Assembly: GCA_029289235.1 (NCBI GenBank)
Contig: JARFTZ010000038.1
Location: 1 to 64,000, forward strand
Direction: 5' to 3'
Length of the DNA: 64,000 nt
Source of the DNA: Gammaproteobacteria bacterium
GTDB taxonomy: Bacteria; Pseudomonadota; Gammaproteobacteria; Burkholderiales; Rhodocyclaceae
The translations under genes and the position numbers were made by a program. The notes beneath the pieces are model-generated. The model was not told the origin of the DNA and did no database searches. It saw only the letters and a list, made by a program, of their open reading frames with translations. The stretch's first letter is position 1. Every line of letters begins with the position of its first letter. Positions 1 through 7,686 of this stretch are shown here, in pieces.

Positions 1-139
1 GATCCCTTCGCCTACCTGAAGGATGTCCTGTCGCGCCTGCCAACCCAGCCCTTCAGCAAAATCGCCGAACTTCTTCCTCATCGCTGGCAGAGCAACCCGT
101 CCTGAATCTCGCGTCAAGGTGAGTTCGCCGGGCGCTTAC
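1..139 (+). mobile_element. IS66-type insertion sequence, right end (transposase C-terminus and terminal repeat)
   Basis: Frame 1 is open from the window edge to a TGA at 103-105 and encodes about 34 residues that match the C-terminus of IS66-family TnpC transposases, including the DPFAYLKDVLSRLPTQP and ELLPHRW signatures. About 34 bases after the stop the sequence reads CGCTTAC at 133-139, the complement of the GTAAGCG terminus typical of IS66 elements, so I place the element's right end at 139. The rest of the element lies outside the window. The exact end is inferred from the family pattern. Confidence 0.75.
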
Positions 140-373
140 AACGATCTCGACGCAATCGCAGATGCAGCCGTCGCCGGTATGGGCTTGGCGTGGTTGCCAT
201 TCTGGCTGATCCGTGATCGCGTCCTATCCGGCACTCTTGTCCAAGTCCTCAAAGATCAGACGGGATACGTCGTAGACACTTACGCACTGTGGCCCAAAAT
301 GCCAAGAATTCCTTTGCGTGTCCGTGTCGCGGTCGATGCGTTGGTTGAAAGACTGCCGAAGATCATGACCTGA
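140..373 (+). pseudogene. LysR-type regulator, C-terminal fragment truncated by the IS66 end
   Basis: The frame beginning right after the IS terminus encodes about 77 residues resembling the end of a LysR substrate-binding domain (NDLDAIADAAVAGMGLAWLP, then WLIRDRVLSGTLVQVL). The helix-turn-helix and first effector subdomain are missing. The open frame continues leftwards into IS sequence as far as position 23, but those residues are not LysR-like. The likely history is IS66 insertion into, or deletion against, a LysR gene, leaving a non-functional 3' remnant. The family call rests on the pattern, not on a search. Confidence 0.65.
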
Positions 374-492
374 AAATTCAGAGCCAATAGCCATGGATCG
401 GCTGAGTTATAAGGAGCCGATTTGCGCGGAGTTCAAGGAGTTTCTGAGGGAGAAGCAGCCAATCAGCACATTTTCTGGCCGCTATCTCGTTC

Positions 493-627
493 TTATATCT
501 CGGTTTGCTCTGATATTTCCAGGGCGTCATCAACTTCGATACCCAAATAGCGAACGGTACTTACCAATTTCGCATGGCCGAGCAGGCGTTGAACGGCCCG
601 CAAATCCTTCGTTCGCTTTCTGCCACT
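493..627 (-). pseudogene. Tyrosine recombinase/integrase, C-terminal remnant
   Basis: Read on the minus strand, this stretch encodes RTKDLRAVQRLLGHAKLV followed by STVRYLGIEVDDALEISEQ and a TAA stop at 493-495. It matches the end of phage-integrase-type tyrosine recombinases, with the LLGH histidine and the RYLG catalytic tyrosine region. Upstream it runs straight into the TAG stop of the neighbouring oxidoreductase gene with no start codon and no room for the rest of the protein, so it is a decayed 3' end. With the IS66 end it marks the left edge as a rearranged, mobile-element-scarred region. Confidence 0.65.
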
Positions 628-645
628 CAGATACCGCGAGATAAG

Positions 646-1422
646 CTATTCAATGTGGGCTGCGAATCCGGACTGGCCCGGCGAAATATCAGCGCGTAAT
701 GTAAGTTCCGGGATGTCGTACGCGCCGGCATTTTGCGGGCGAAATGGTATCGGTGCTGTCTTCCAAAGATCATCGAGGCGTTGGCCGAGTGCGCCACAAA
801 TCTCTGAAAACCTTGCTTCGTCCATTCGGCTTGTCCGGTGGACAACGAACGGTGGCAGAACGTCAAACCCCGGGTAGTACAGTATCCCATGCTGGATCGG
901 AAACAAGATATCGTCCATCGGGCCATTGATACCTCGCGGTCCGTAATGAGACTCCCATCCGCCGGTCGTAACAACCAGCATCGCCCGCTTGCCGGCCAGC
1001 GTCCCTTCACCATAGCGGTCCCCCCAGTGCGCATCGGAGTGCTCGCCGACACCGTACGCAAAACCGTACGCATAGACGCGTTCTACCCAGCCTTTCAGGA
1101 TCGCAGGTAGCGAGAACCACCACAGGGGAAACTGCAGAATCAAGGCATCCGCCCACAACAGCTTTTTCTGCTCAAGTGCGATGTCTTCGCTCTGCCGACC
1201 ATTTTCGAACGCACGTTTGGAGTCAAGGGCCGGGTCAAAGCGCGCGCCGGCTTCGCGATCCATGCTGTCGTCGGCGTCGAGTGAGGCTTTCCACTGCATT
1301 GCATATAAATCGGAAACCTGGACGATGTGCCCGGCCGCCTCAAGACGCTTAACCGAAAAATTTTTGAGTGAGCCATTCAATGACTTGGGCTCGGGATGGG
1401 CATAGACGAGAAGAACATTCAT
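646..1422 (-). CDS. NAD(P)H-dependent quinone reductase-like flavoprotein (Flavodoxin_2 family)
   Basis: This 258-residue protein has the NQO1/MdaB/YwrO layout: an N-terminal MNVLLVYAHPEPKSLNGSL strand-loop that binds the flavin phosphate, a FPLWWFSLPAILKGWVERV segment near residue 100 and a TTGGWESHYG loop near residue 150. Family members carry out two-electron reduction of quinones or related electrophiles with NAD(P)H and FMN/FAD in the cytoplasm. It is divergently transcribed from a LysR gene across an 85-base gap, the usual arrangement for a LysR regulator and its oxidoreductase target. The substrate cannot be read from sequence. Its TAG stop abuts the integrase remnant. Confidence 0.85.
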   Translation of the reverse strand: MNVLLVYAHPEPKSLNGSLKNFSVKRLEAAGHIVQVSDLYAMQWKASLDADDSMDREAGARFDPALDSKRAFENGRQSEDIALEQKKLLWADALILQFPLWWFSLPAILKGWVERVYAYGFAYGVGEHSDAHWGDRYGEGTLAGKRAMLVVTTGGWESHYGPRGINGPMDDILFPIQHGILYYPGFDVLPPFVVHRTSRMDEARFSEICGALGQRLDDLWKTAPIPFRPQNAGAYDIPELTLRADISPGQSGFAAHIE

Positions 1423-1465
1423 GACTGAACCTCCATTACAAGAAAGGTGCAGAATAGGTCTTCGT

Positions 1466-1500
1466 TCGGTATATTGGAAATGAATTGTTCGTATATTAGG
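1466..1500. promoter_or_regulatory. Divergent promoter/operator region with a GTATATT direct repeat
   Basis: Between the quinone-reductase gene and its divergent LysR gene the heptamer GTATATT occurs at 1469-1475 and again at 1491-1497, 22 bases apart (two helical turns), in an AT-rich patch unlike the surrounding GC-rich DNA. Such spaced repeats in a LysR-target intergenic region suggest regulator binding sites overlapping promoter elements. The assignment is inferential. Confidence 0.4.
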
Positions 1501-1507
1501 TATAGCT

Positions 1508-2401
1508 GTGAATAATATTCAACGACTGGATCTCAACCTGCTGGTCACACTTGATGTTCTTCTCTCCGAACACAATGTCACCCGTGCAGCACAACGCCTC
1601 AACCTCTCTCAACCCTCAGTCAGCGTTCATCTCGCGAGGTTGCGGGAGGTTTTTGAAGATCCGCTGTTGCTTCCGGGCCCCCGCGGCATGCGTCCGACCG
1701 CCAAGGCAGATGAATTGCGCGAGCCGTTGCGACTGGCGCTTGGGGCCCTTGAGCGCGCGGTATCGCCCGCCAGCCCTTTTAATCCGGCAGAGGCGAGCCT
1801 TACCTGGCGTATCGCCGCAACCGACTACACCGAAACAACGATCCTGTTGCCCGTGCTGGCGGGCTTACGCTCTAAGTCGCCGGGCGCCCGGGTGGCTATC
1901 CTTGAGCTCGTTCCATCCCTCATCGCCAAACAAGCGGAACAGGGTGAAATCGATCTTGCTTTCCATACCACCGAGGGGGCTCCGGACGGCTTGCGTCACC
2001 GACCGCTTTTTTCGGAACGATACGTTCTGGTTGGACGCGAGGGGCATCCGCGCTTGAAGAGACGGCCGACGCTTTCGCAATTCTGCAAGCTCGATCACGC
2101 GATCGTGTCGCCCGATGGTGGCGGGTTTCGTGGCGTCACTGACGAGGAGCTTTCGCGGGCTGGTTTGACGCGTCGTGTTGCACTCTCCGTTCCTCATTTC
2201 CTTTTTTTAAGGTCGGTCCTGGCGAGCACAGACCTCGTGGCGATGTTACCTTCGCGCCTGGTTCGCGATACCAGCGGCTTGCAAGTGGTCGAGCCTCCTG
2301 TTGAAGTACCCGGTTTCGAGATTGCCATGTTCTGGCCCGAACGCTCCCATCGTGACCCGGCGCATCAATGGTTGCGAGAGCGTATCGTTGACGCGGCGTG
2401 A
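1508..2401 (+). CDS. LysR-family transcriptional regulator
   Basis: This 297-residue protein has full LysR length. The N-terminal winged helix-turn-helix is clear (residues about 5-65: LDLNLLVTLDVLLSEHNVTR, then AAQRLNLSQPSVSVHLARLR), followed by a two-lobed effector domain. The RLDLNLL start and the FEDPLLLPGPRGMRPT wing place it near the NodD/NahR-like subgroup. GTG at 1508 fits the usual N-terminus. It most likely controls the divergent quinone-reductase gene in response to a small molecule. The inducer is unknown. Confidence 0.88.
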   Translation: MNNIQRLDLNLLVTLDVLLSEHNVTRAAQRLNLSQPSVSVHLARLREVFEDPLLLPGPRGMRPTAKADELREPLRLALGALERAVSPASPFNPAEASLTWRIAATDYTETTILLPVLAGLRSKSPGARVAILELVPSLIAKQAEQGEIDLAFHTTEGAPDGLRHRPLFSERYVLVGREGHPRLKRRPTLSQFCKLDHAIVSPDGGGFRGVTDEELSRAGLTRRVALSVPHFLFLRSVLASTDLVAMLPSRLVRDTSGLQVVEPPVEVPGFEIAMFWPERSHRDPAHQWLRERIVDAA

Positions 2402-2689
2402 TCCATGCAACAGATCGAGTTTTGCCTGGTTGGGCCGTGAACTACACCGGCAGCTTAGACCGAACAGTGACGATGCGACTAGCGAATGAGAAGGACAGAT
2501 TGCCATATCGGCGGCCGCTGATTCAGAGCGGTTGAATGGCAGTTGACCAACCCATTTCCGCACGACGGCACAACTCAAGTCAGTGGCAGCAATGGCCGAT
2601 CTGCCGTCGGATGGCCTCGACTGACTGGTCGAGTCCCTCAGGAAGCTGTGGCCAGGACGGCGCGATTCCGCTTGCTACGCCCGGAACGC

Positions 2690-3214
2690 CTACTTCCGCA
2701 GCGGCTCTTCGTAGCGTTCGATCCGCTCCACCTTGAGGCGGTAGCCGGCGTTGCCCCAGTCCGTTTCCGAACGCCGGATTTCCAGCGTGCCGCTGACCCA
2801 GAACGCTTCCATGCTGCGCATCCTGCCCCGTGGCCGGGCCGAGACGGCGTGGATGATCTGGTTGGCTGGAGGCGGCGGCGTGTGGATGCAGGCGCCGAAG
2901 TAGGGGACGAGCAGGAACTCGGTGACGCTTTCGCCCTTGCGTTCGAGCGGGATGACGAAGCCGGGCAGGCGCACTTTCTTTCCGGCCATGGACGGTTCTG
3001 TCGGCGCTTCTGCCCACAGGGTCTTCATGCGCTCCAGCGCTTCCATGGCGCGCGGGTCGGAATCCTTCAGGTTGGCAAGATCGAGATCGCGGAATTCCTT
3101 CGCCGGGTCCCAGCCCTTGGGGATCAGCTCTTCCCAGGCGATCTGCCGGTAGCTGTCGGCGGCCAGCAGCGGCGAGATGAACAGGCAGGAGAGCAGAAAA
3201 ATCAGTGTGCGCAT
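2690..3214 (-). CDS. DUF3299 exported protein of the Zrg-like metal-uptake operon
   Basis: This 174-residue protein begins with a signal peptide (MRTLIFLLSCLFISPLLAA) and carries the DUF3299 hallmark FGACIHTPPPPANQII near residues 108-123, whose Cys and His could bind metal. It is the last gene of a five-gene minus-strand run and starts 21 bases after the permease stop. The same set (DUF2796, ABC ATPase, permease, DUF3299) resembles the zinc-regulated zrg cluster known from Vibrio, so a periplasmic accessory role in zinc acquisition is inferred. The biochemical function of DUF3299 is not established. Confidence 0.75.
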   Translation of the reverse strand: MRTLIFLLSCLFISPLLAADSYRQIAWEELIPKGWDPAKEFRDLDLANLKDSDPRAMEALERMKTLWAEAPTEPSMAGKKVRLPGFVIPLERKGESVTEFLLVPYFGACIHTPPPPANQIIHAVSARPRGRMRSMEAFWVSGTLEIRRSETDWGNAGYRLKVERIERYEEPLRK

Positions 3215-3235
3215 CGGAGTGGCTCGTTCATTCGT

Positions 3236-4510
3236 TCATTGTCTGGGGGTGAGGCCGTCGGCGAGGGCCATGCGCCAGGCGCGGAAGGCGGGGATCGCGC
3301 TCGCCAGCAGGCCGGTGGAGAGGATGGCGGCGAGCAGCCACGCTTCGTCCGGCGAAGGGAGGAGGGTGCTCAACTCGACGCCGAAGGCGCTCCGCAGCGC
3401 GTCGTGCAGCCACCATGCGGCGTCCGTGACGAGCAGCAGGCCGGCGGCGGCGCCTGCGGCGGTGATCAGCAGTCCCTCACAGGCGAGCAGCAGGAAGAGA
3501 TCGAGCGGACTGGCGCCGAGCGAACGCAGGATGGCCAGCTCGCGACGACGTTCGTTCAGTCCGGCGAGCAGGGTGGCGACGAGCCCGGCGAGGCTGACCA
3601 GGACAACCAGCACGGAAATGCCGCGCAGCGCCCGTTCGAAGATGTCCAGCGTGTCCCACAGTTCGTCGAGCGCGACGCCGGGCAGCACGGCCATCAGCGC
3701 CTCGTCGCGGAAGGCATTGACGAAGCGCTGCATGCGGAAGGCGTCGGAGCGCTGCTTCAGACCGACCAGGACGGCGGTGATTTCCTGAGGCGTGAGGTCG
3801 AACTTTGTCGCCAGTTCGGGCGGGATGTTGACGCCGGGCAGCGGGGCGCCGCCAGCCCAGTCGAGATGCAGGGCGGTGATCGATTCGAGCGAGACATGCA
3901 CCGTGCGGTCGACCGGCGTGCCCGTGGGCGCGAGGACGCCCACCACGGTGAACGGTTTGTCGCCGTGTTCCGGCAGCAGATCGTTGCCCGCGCCGTGGCT
4001 GAGGACCAGGCGGCTGTCGATGGTTTGGCCGAGGCGCTTGGCGATTTCGCTGCCGACGACGGCCTCGAACGGGCGTTCGAAGACGCGGCCGGCGCGCAGC
4101 GCGAGCGGTCTTTTGTCGCCGTAGCGGAAATGCGCGAAGTAGTCCGGTGTCGTGCCGAGTACCGGAAATCCGCGGTAGGAGTCGCCCAGCGACAGCGGTA
4201 CGGCCCAGGCGACCGCGGGGTGGTCGGCGAGTGCCCGGTAGCTGCTCCAGCGCAGGGTGTGCGTCGCGCTGCCGGTGCGGAAGACGGCGTAGAGCATCAG
4301 CTGGACGGCGCCAGTGCGCGGGCCGACGACGAGGTCGACCCCGGAGACCGACTGGACGAAGCTCTGCCGCGTGTCGTGGCGGATGCGCTCGACGCCGATG
4401 AGCAGCGCCGTGGCGAGGGCGATCGCGGCAAGGGTCAAAACAAGCGTGGAGCGCCGGCTGAAGGCGCTCAGGCGGGCGATGCGGAGGATGGCGCGGGTTC
4501 GCACGATCAC
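3236..4510 (-). CDS. ABC transporter permease, FtsX/MacB type
   Basis: This 424-residue membrane protein has the FtsX/MacB architecture: one N-terminal membrane segment (STLVLTLAAIALATALLIGV), a long periplasmic domain, then three helices near the C-terminus, the first with the cytoplasmic ERRRELAILRSLGAS coupling motif. I start it at GTG 4510, which overlaps the TGA of the upstream ATPase gene (GTGA). Longer frames upstream lie inside the ATPase gene. It should pair with that ATPase. Within this cluster it corresponds to the permease of Zrg-type systems. Family members often move proteins or peptides or do mechanical work, so direct zinc transport is not certain. Confidence 0.82.
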   Translation of the reverse strand: MIVRTRAILRIARLSAFSRRSTLVLTLAAIALATALLIGVERIRHDTRQSFVQSVSGVDLVVGPRTGAVQLMLYAVFRTGSATHTLRWSSYRALADHPAVAWAVPLSLGDSYRGFPVLGTTPDYFAHFRYGDKRPLALRAGRVFERPFEAVVGSEIAKRLGQTIDSRLVLSHGAGNDLLPEHGDKPFTVVGVLAPTGTPVDRTVHVSLESITALHLDWAGGAPLPGVNIPPELATKFDLTPQEITAVLVGLKQRSDAFRMQRFVNAFRDEALMAVLPGVALDELWDTLDIFERALRGISVLVVLVSLAGLVATLLAGLNERRRELAILRSLGASPLDLFLLLACEGLLITAAGAAAGLLLVTDAAWWLHDALRSAFGVELSTLLPSPDEAWLLAAILSTGLLASAIPAFRAWRMALADGLTPRQ

Positions 4511-5211
4511 CCTCCGTGCGCTGCCGCGCGGTTGATTTCCGTCATGCCGGTGCAGCGATCGAAGTGTGCCGCGAGGCGCCGGTCGTGGCTGACGAAGACG
4601 AGCGCGCTGCCGGAGGCGGCGGTTTCCTGCAGCAGCAGGTCGATGAACGCTTGCTGCAGTTCGGCGTCGAGGGCGGAGGTCGGTTCGTCGGCGACGATCA
4701 GCTCCGGCCGCCCGAGCAACGCCCTTGCCGCCGCGACCCGTTGCTGCTGTCCGACGCTGAGCCGGCGCGCCGGTTGCCGCCAGTGCGATTCCGGCAGGCC
4801 GAGCCGCGTCAGAAGTCGACCGGCTTCGTCGTCGAGGGAGGCGTTGCGGGTGGCCTCGGCGGCCCGTCGCGGCGAAAAGGTGCACGGCAGGGTGACGTTG
4901 TCCAGTGCGCTCATCCAGGGCAGCAGGTTGAACTGCTGGAAGATGAAGCCGAGGTGATCGGCCCGCCAGCGGTCGCGGGCGTGCGGGGCGAGCGCGGACA
5001 GGTCGTGCCCGAGTACGCGGAGACGTCCGCAGTCCGGGCGCAGGACGCCGCCGATCAGGTTGAGCAGCGTGCTCTTCCCGCTGCCGCTGGGGCCGTGCAG
5101 AAAGAGCCTTTCACCGGCCGCCACGACGAGACGCGGGATGTCCAGGCAGGGCACGGCATGCCCCGGCCAGTGGAATGCCAGGTCGGTGATCTCGATGGCG
5201 TGTCCGGGCAT
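4507..5211 (-). CDS. ABC transporter ATP-binding protein, LolD/MacB type
   Basis: This 234-residue ATPase shows Walker A (HGPSGSGKSTLL, residues about 38-49), the Q-loop region FIFQQFNLLPWM, an LSVGQQQRVAAARALL signature, Walker B LIVADEPTSALD and the H-loop SHDRR. The compact size and LSVGQQQR signature place it with LolD/MacB/FtsE-like ATPases that energise FtsX-type permeases. Translation is coupled to the permease by a GTGA overlap, and it starts 11 bases after the DUF2796 gene. It presumably powers the Zrg-like system. Confidence 0.88.
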   Translation of the reverse strand: MPGHAIEITDLAFHWPGHAVPCLDIPRLVVAAGERLFLHGPSGSGKSTLLNLIGGVLRPDCGRLRVLGHDLSALAPHARDRWRADHLGFIFQQFNLLPWMSALDNVTLPCTFSPRRAAEATRNASLDDEAGRLLTRLGLPESHWRQPARRLSVGQQQRVAAARALLGRPELIVADEPTSALDAELQQAFIDLLLQETAASGSALVFVSHDRRLAAHFDRCTGMTEINRAAAHGG

Positions 5212-5222
5212 GCGCCAGCGGC

Positions 5223-5723
5223 TTACCAGGTCATGACGGCCTGTTTGGCGGAGAGGCGGGCAGACCCCTGGCCTGCGGGCGTGGCGCGGCGTGCTTCGAT
5301 CCGGTAGAGCCGCTTGAAGTGTTTGAACAACGCGGTTTCAACGCTCTTGAGCATCGCCGGATTGGCGCAGCGGAAAACGTAGCGGACGTCGATGTCGGCG
5401 TGTTCGTGGCTTTCCGACGGCTTGCCGGCATGTGGCATCTCGACCGCGACCGAGTCAATGGTGCAAGCGGCTGCCGGGGTCGGAACGAAGAGTGCCGCCG
5501 CGTCTTTCAGCAGACGTTCCGCGTCGGCCAGCGCGGCGCGCTCCTTGTCGTTTTTCGGGGTGCGTTCGAAGCCGACGGCGGAGTCGAGCGGCAGTTCGAG
5601 TTCGAGCGTGAGTTGCTCGCCGTCGACGCTGACGTCGAGCTTGCCGACGCCGTGGTTGTGTCCGCCGGCGGCATGCACGTTGAAGGAGAGGGCGAGCAAC
5701 AAGGCAAGGGTCGGGATTTTCAT
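5223..5723 (-). CDS. DUF2796 (ZrgA-like) periplasmic His-rich metal-binding protein
   Basis: This 166-residue protein has a cleavable signal (MKIPTLALLLALSFNVHAA) followed immediately by an N-terminal GGHNHG metal-binding patch and a second histidine cluster near residues 105-115 (SESHEHADI). That pattern is typical of DUF2796/ZrgA proteins, which bind zinc in the periplasm. ATG 5723 is chosen because it begins the signal peptide and has a GGAG ribosome site about ten bases upstream. A 21-codon upstream extension is not signal-like. It sits between the ZIP gene and the ABC genes of one operon. Confidence 0.82.
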   Translation of the reverse strand: MKIPTLALLLALSFNVHAAGGHNHGVGKLDVSVDGEQLTLELELPLDSAVGFERTPKNDKERAALADAERLLKDAAALFVPTPAAACTIDSVAVEMPHAGKPSESHEHADIDVRYVFRCANPAMLKSVETALFKHFKRLYRIEARRATPAGQGSARLSAKQAVMTW

Positions 5724-5748
5724 GAGAAGCTCCGTGAAAGCATGAGTA

Positions 5749-6552
5749 TCAGTGAGAGTGGGCGCCGCCGAAGACCACGACGGCAATGCCGGCGATGAGC
5801 AAGACGGTGTGCCAGGCGATCGAGGTGTGTTCCTTCTTCAGGCGCGGCATCAGGTCTGCGATGGCGACGTAGAGGAAGCTCGATGCGGCAAGGGTGATGA
5901 TGACCGGGACCCAGTCCTGGGCGGCGTCGAGGGCGTAATAGCCGCCAATGCCGCCGGCCACGGCCGTCAGGCTCGAGACGATGTTCCAGAACAGCGCACG
6001 TGATCGCTTCCAGCCGGCCGCGAGGAGAATGGCAAAATCGCCGGCTTCCTGCGGTACTTCGTGGGCAATGATCGCCAGCGTGGCGCTCCAGCCGAGCGTC
6101 GGGTCGGCAAGAAACGCTGCCGCGATGAGCAGGCCGTCGGTCAGGTTGTGGAAGCCGTCGCCGATCAGGATGCTCAGCGTTCCCTCGTGTCCCGCCGGGG
6201 CGTGATGATGGCTGTGCGTATGGTTTTCGCAGACATTGTCGCCGGCATGGGCATCTTCCTCGGCAGGGCCGTGATGCGCGTGACGCCAGAGGGCGATCTT
6301 TTCCAGCGTAAAAAAACTCAGGATGCCGCCGAGCAGGATGGGGAAGGCTTCGTGCGGCGTCAGGCCCTGTTCCAGCGCTTCGGGAAGGAGGTGCAGCAGC
6401 GCCATCGCCAGCAGCAGGCCGGTGGAGAAGCTGATGGTCAGGGTGATCCAGCGGCGCGGCAGGCCGAACAGGATCAGGGCAGCGGCGCAGATGCTGAGTA
6501 CGCCGCCGAGCAGGCAGGCGAGGATGATCTGGGTGAGAAGCGGGAAGGTCAT
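5749..6552 (-). CDS. ZIP-family zinc transporter
   Basis: This 267-residue inner-membrane protein has about eight hydrophobic segments, a His/Asp-rich cytoplasmic loop near residues 95-130 (WRHAHHGPAEED, then NHTHSHHHAPAGH), and the two metal-site helices GDGFHNLTDGLL and AHEVPQEAGDFA that define ZIP transporters. The HEVPQEAGD form suggests zinc uptake. ATG 6552 is preferred; an in-frame TTG at 6585 would add 11 non-hydrophobic residues, and neither has a convincing Shine-Dalgarno. It is the first gene of the zinc operon, downstream of a perfect palindrome likely to be a Zur operator. Confidence 0.87.
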   Translation of the reverse strand: MTFPLLTQIILACLLGGVLSICAAALILFGLPRRWITLTISFSTGLLLAMALLHLLPEALEQGLTPHEAFPILLGGILSFFTLEKIALWRHAHHGPAEEDAHAGDNVCENHTHSHHHAPAGHEGTLSILIGDGFHNLTDGLLIAAAFLADPTLGWSATLAIIAHEVPQEAGDFAILLAAGWKRSRALFWNIVSSLTAVAGGIGGYYALDAAQDWVPVIITLAASSFLYVAIADLMPRLKKEHTSIAWHTVLLIAGIAVVVFGGAHSH

Positions 6553-6593
6553 GGGGGTTGAGCCGGATGTCGGAACGTTATTCAAGCACAGCA

Positions 6594-6628
6594 GGTTCGC
6601 AAATGCAACGACGTTGCATTTGCGAACC
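6594..6628. promoter_or_regulatory. Perfect 35-bp palindrome, candidate Zur operator
   Basis: Bases 6594-6610 (GGTTCGCAAATGCAACG) are the exact reverse complement of 6612-6628 around a single central A. The core AAATGCAAC-N3-GTTGCATTT has the dyad shape of Fur/Zur-family boxes. It lies just upstream of the ZIP gene and between that gene and crcB, so zinc-responsive repression of the minus-strand operon is the natural reading. The link to Zur is inferred. The palindrome itself is certain. Confidence 0.7.
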
Positions 6629-6783
6629 GTTGTATTTATGGAGGTGCCGTGTCGCTGACACTACAATACGGCGATGTTATAGTCAGCCCGCCGTCGGGAA
6701 CGTTCCCTGGCGATGTCTGCCGTGAGTTCCCTTCGTAACGCATCGTGCCCGTGCTTGGGCGTCATTACCGGGTCATTCGAATC

Positions 6784-7173
6784 ATGTGGAAGTCGATTGT
6801 GGCGGTGTCTTGCGGCGCTGCGCTGGGCGCCCTGTTGCGCTGGCAACTTGGCGCGCGCTTGAACGCCCTGTTTCCGACCATCCCTCCGGGAACGCTGGTC
6901 GCCAATCTGCTCGGGGCGTATGTCATCGGAATTGGTATGGCTTTCTTTTCCGCCTTTCCGGCCATCTCACCAGAGTGGCGTCTGCTCATCGTGACCGGCT
7001 TTTGCGGCGGGTTGACGACCTTCTCGACGTTTTCTGCCGAAATCGCCCTGCTTTTCCAGCAGGGGCAATTGCAGTGGGCGGCGGCCGCCGTCGCCGGCCA
7101 CGTCGCCGGATCGGTGCTGATGACGCTGGCAGGGATCGGAACAGTGGCGATGCTGAAGATTTTTTTTTCGTGA
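6784..7173 (+). CDS. crcB: Fluoride channel CrcB/Fluc
   Basis: This 129-residue protein has four hydrophobic segments and both Fluc signatures: [14 protein letters not shown] (residues about 38-51) and [15 protein letters not shown] (about 75-89), the latter carrying the Phe/Thr/Ser ion-track residues. Fluc dimers export fluoride passively across the inner membrane. ATG 6784 gives the family's normal length; an upstream in-frame start adds 13 residues unlike Fluc. It is followed 21 bases later by a DUF190 gene. I see no fluoride riboswitch upstream. Confidence 0.9.
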   Translation: MWKSIVAVSCGAALGALLRWQLGARLNALFPTIPPGTLVANLLGAYVIGIGMAFFSAFPAISPEWRLLIVTGFCGGLTTFSTFSAEIALLFQQGQLQWAAAAVAGHVAGSVLMTLAGIGTVAMLKIFFS

Positions 7174-7194
7174 AGCGGAGTCCGGGAGGTTGAT

Positions 7195-7542
7195 GTGGAA
7201 GGCATATTCCTGCGGTTTTACGTCGAGGAGAACCAGCGTCACCAGGGAGTTCTTCTCTGGGAATGGCTGCTGGAGAAGGCCAGCGATCTGGGTGTGCGCG
7301 GCGGGTCGGCGTTTCGCGCGATCGGAGGTTTCGGCCGGCGTCACATGGTGCACGAGAGCAAGTTCTTCGAGTTGGCCGGCAGTGTCGTCGTCGAAGTTGA
7401 ATTCGTGGTAAATGAACGCGAAGCGCAGGCGTTGACGGCGATCGTGCGGGACGCAGGAATTCGCGTGTTCTATGCGCGTATCCCGGCTTTTTTTGGCGTC
7501 ATCAATCCCGATGGTGACGATGCGCCGGGCATCGCGGAGTGA
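7195..7542 (+). CDS. DUF190 family protein
   Basis: This 115-residue protein has the DUF190 pattern: an initial strand (EGIFLRFYVEENQRHQGVLL), then a segment with GGSAFRAIGGFG, and a final FYARIPAFFG. It resembles small ferredoxin-fold, PII-like proteins and is probably cytoplasmic. GTG 7195 follows a GGGAGG ribosome site. DUF190 genes are frequently found beside crcB, so a supporting or regulatory role in fluoride export is inferred. No catalytic residues are evident. Confidence 0.8.
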   Translation: MEGIFLRFYVEENQRHQGVLLWEWLLEKASDLGVRGGSAFRAIGGFGRRHMVHESKFFELAGSVVVEVEFVVNEREAQALTAIVRDAGIRVFYARIPAFFGVINPDGDDAPGIAE

Positions 7543-7625
7543 TCCTGTGCCGCGCCGGAAAATGACGTTGGCCATGATGCGTTCCGGTAGGTCTTCTGGC
7601 TGGCATGGCCTGAATATTTTCGGCG

Positions 7626-7631
7626 TATAAT
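7626..7631 (+). promoter_or_regulatory. TATAAT -10 element upstream of the enolase gene
   Basis: A perfect TATAAT sits 55 bases before the enolase ATG in the gap after the DUF190 gene, implying that enolase has its own sigma70-type promoter. No strong -35 is visible at the ideal spacing. The region further upstream is GC-rich. Confidence 0.45.
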
Positions 7632-7686
7632 CACGGCCTTGTGTTTTCTGAAGTACCTTTTTCAACCTCTGTCATGGAATCCCAAA

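Noticed and set aside
393-644. 83-codon plus-strand open frame
   Set aside because: It is antisense to the integrase remnant, lacks a ribosome site and has no recognisable features.
2543-4957. 804-codon plus-strand open frame opposite the DUF3299/permease/ATPase genes
   Set aside because: It is antisense to three well-recognised genes, has Arg/Gly/Ala-rich low-complexity composition and no motif. It is a high-GC shadow.
6660-6783. Possible fluoride riboswitch upstream of crcB, because of a GGCGATG near 6670
   Set aside because: The following conserved segments of the crcB RNA motif are missing and no matching pseudoknot partner is seen.
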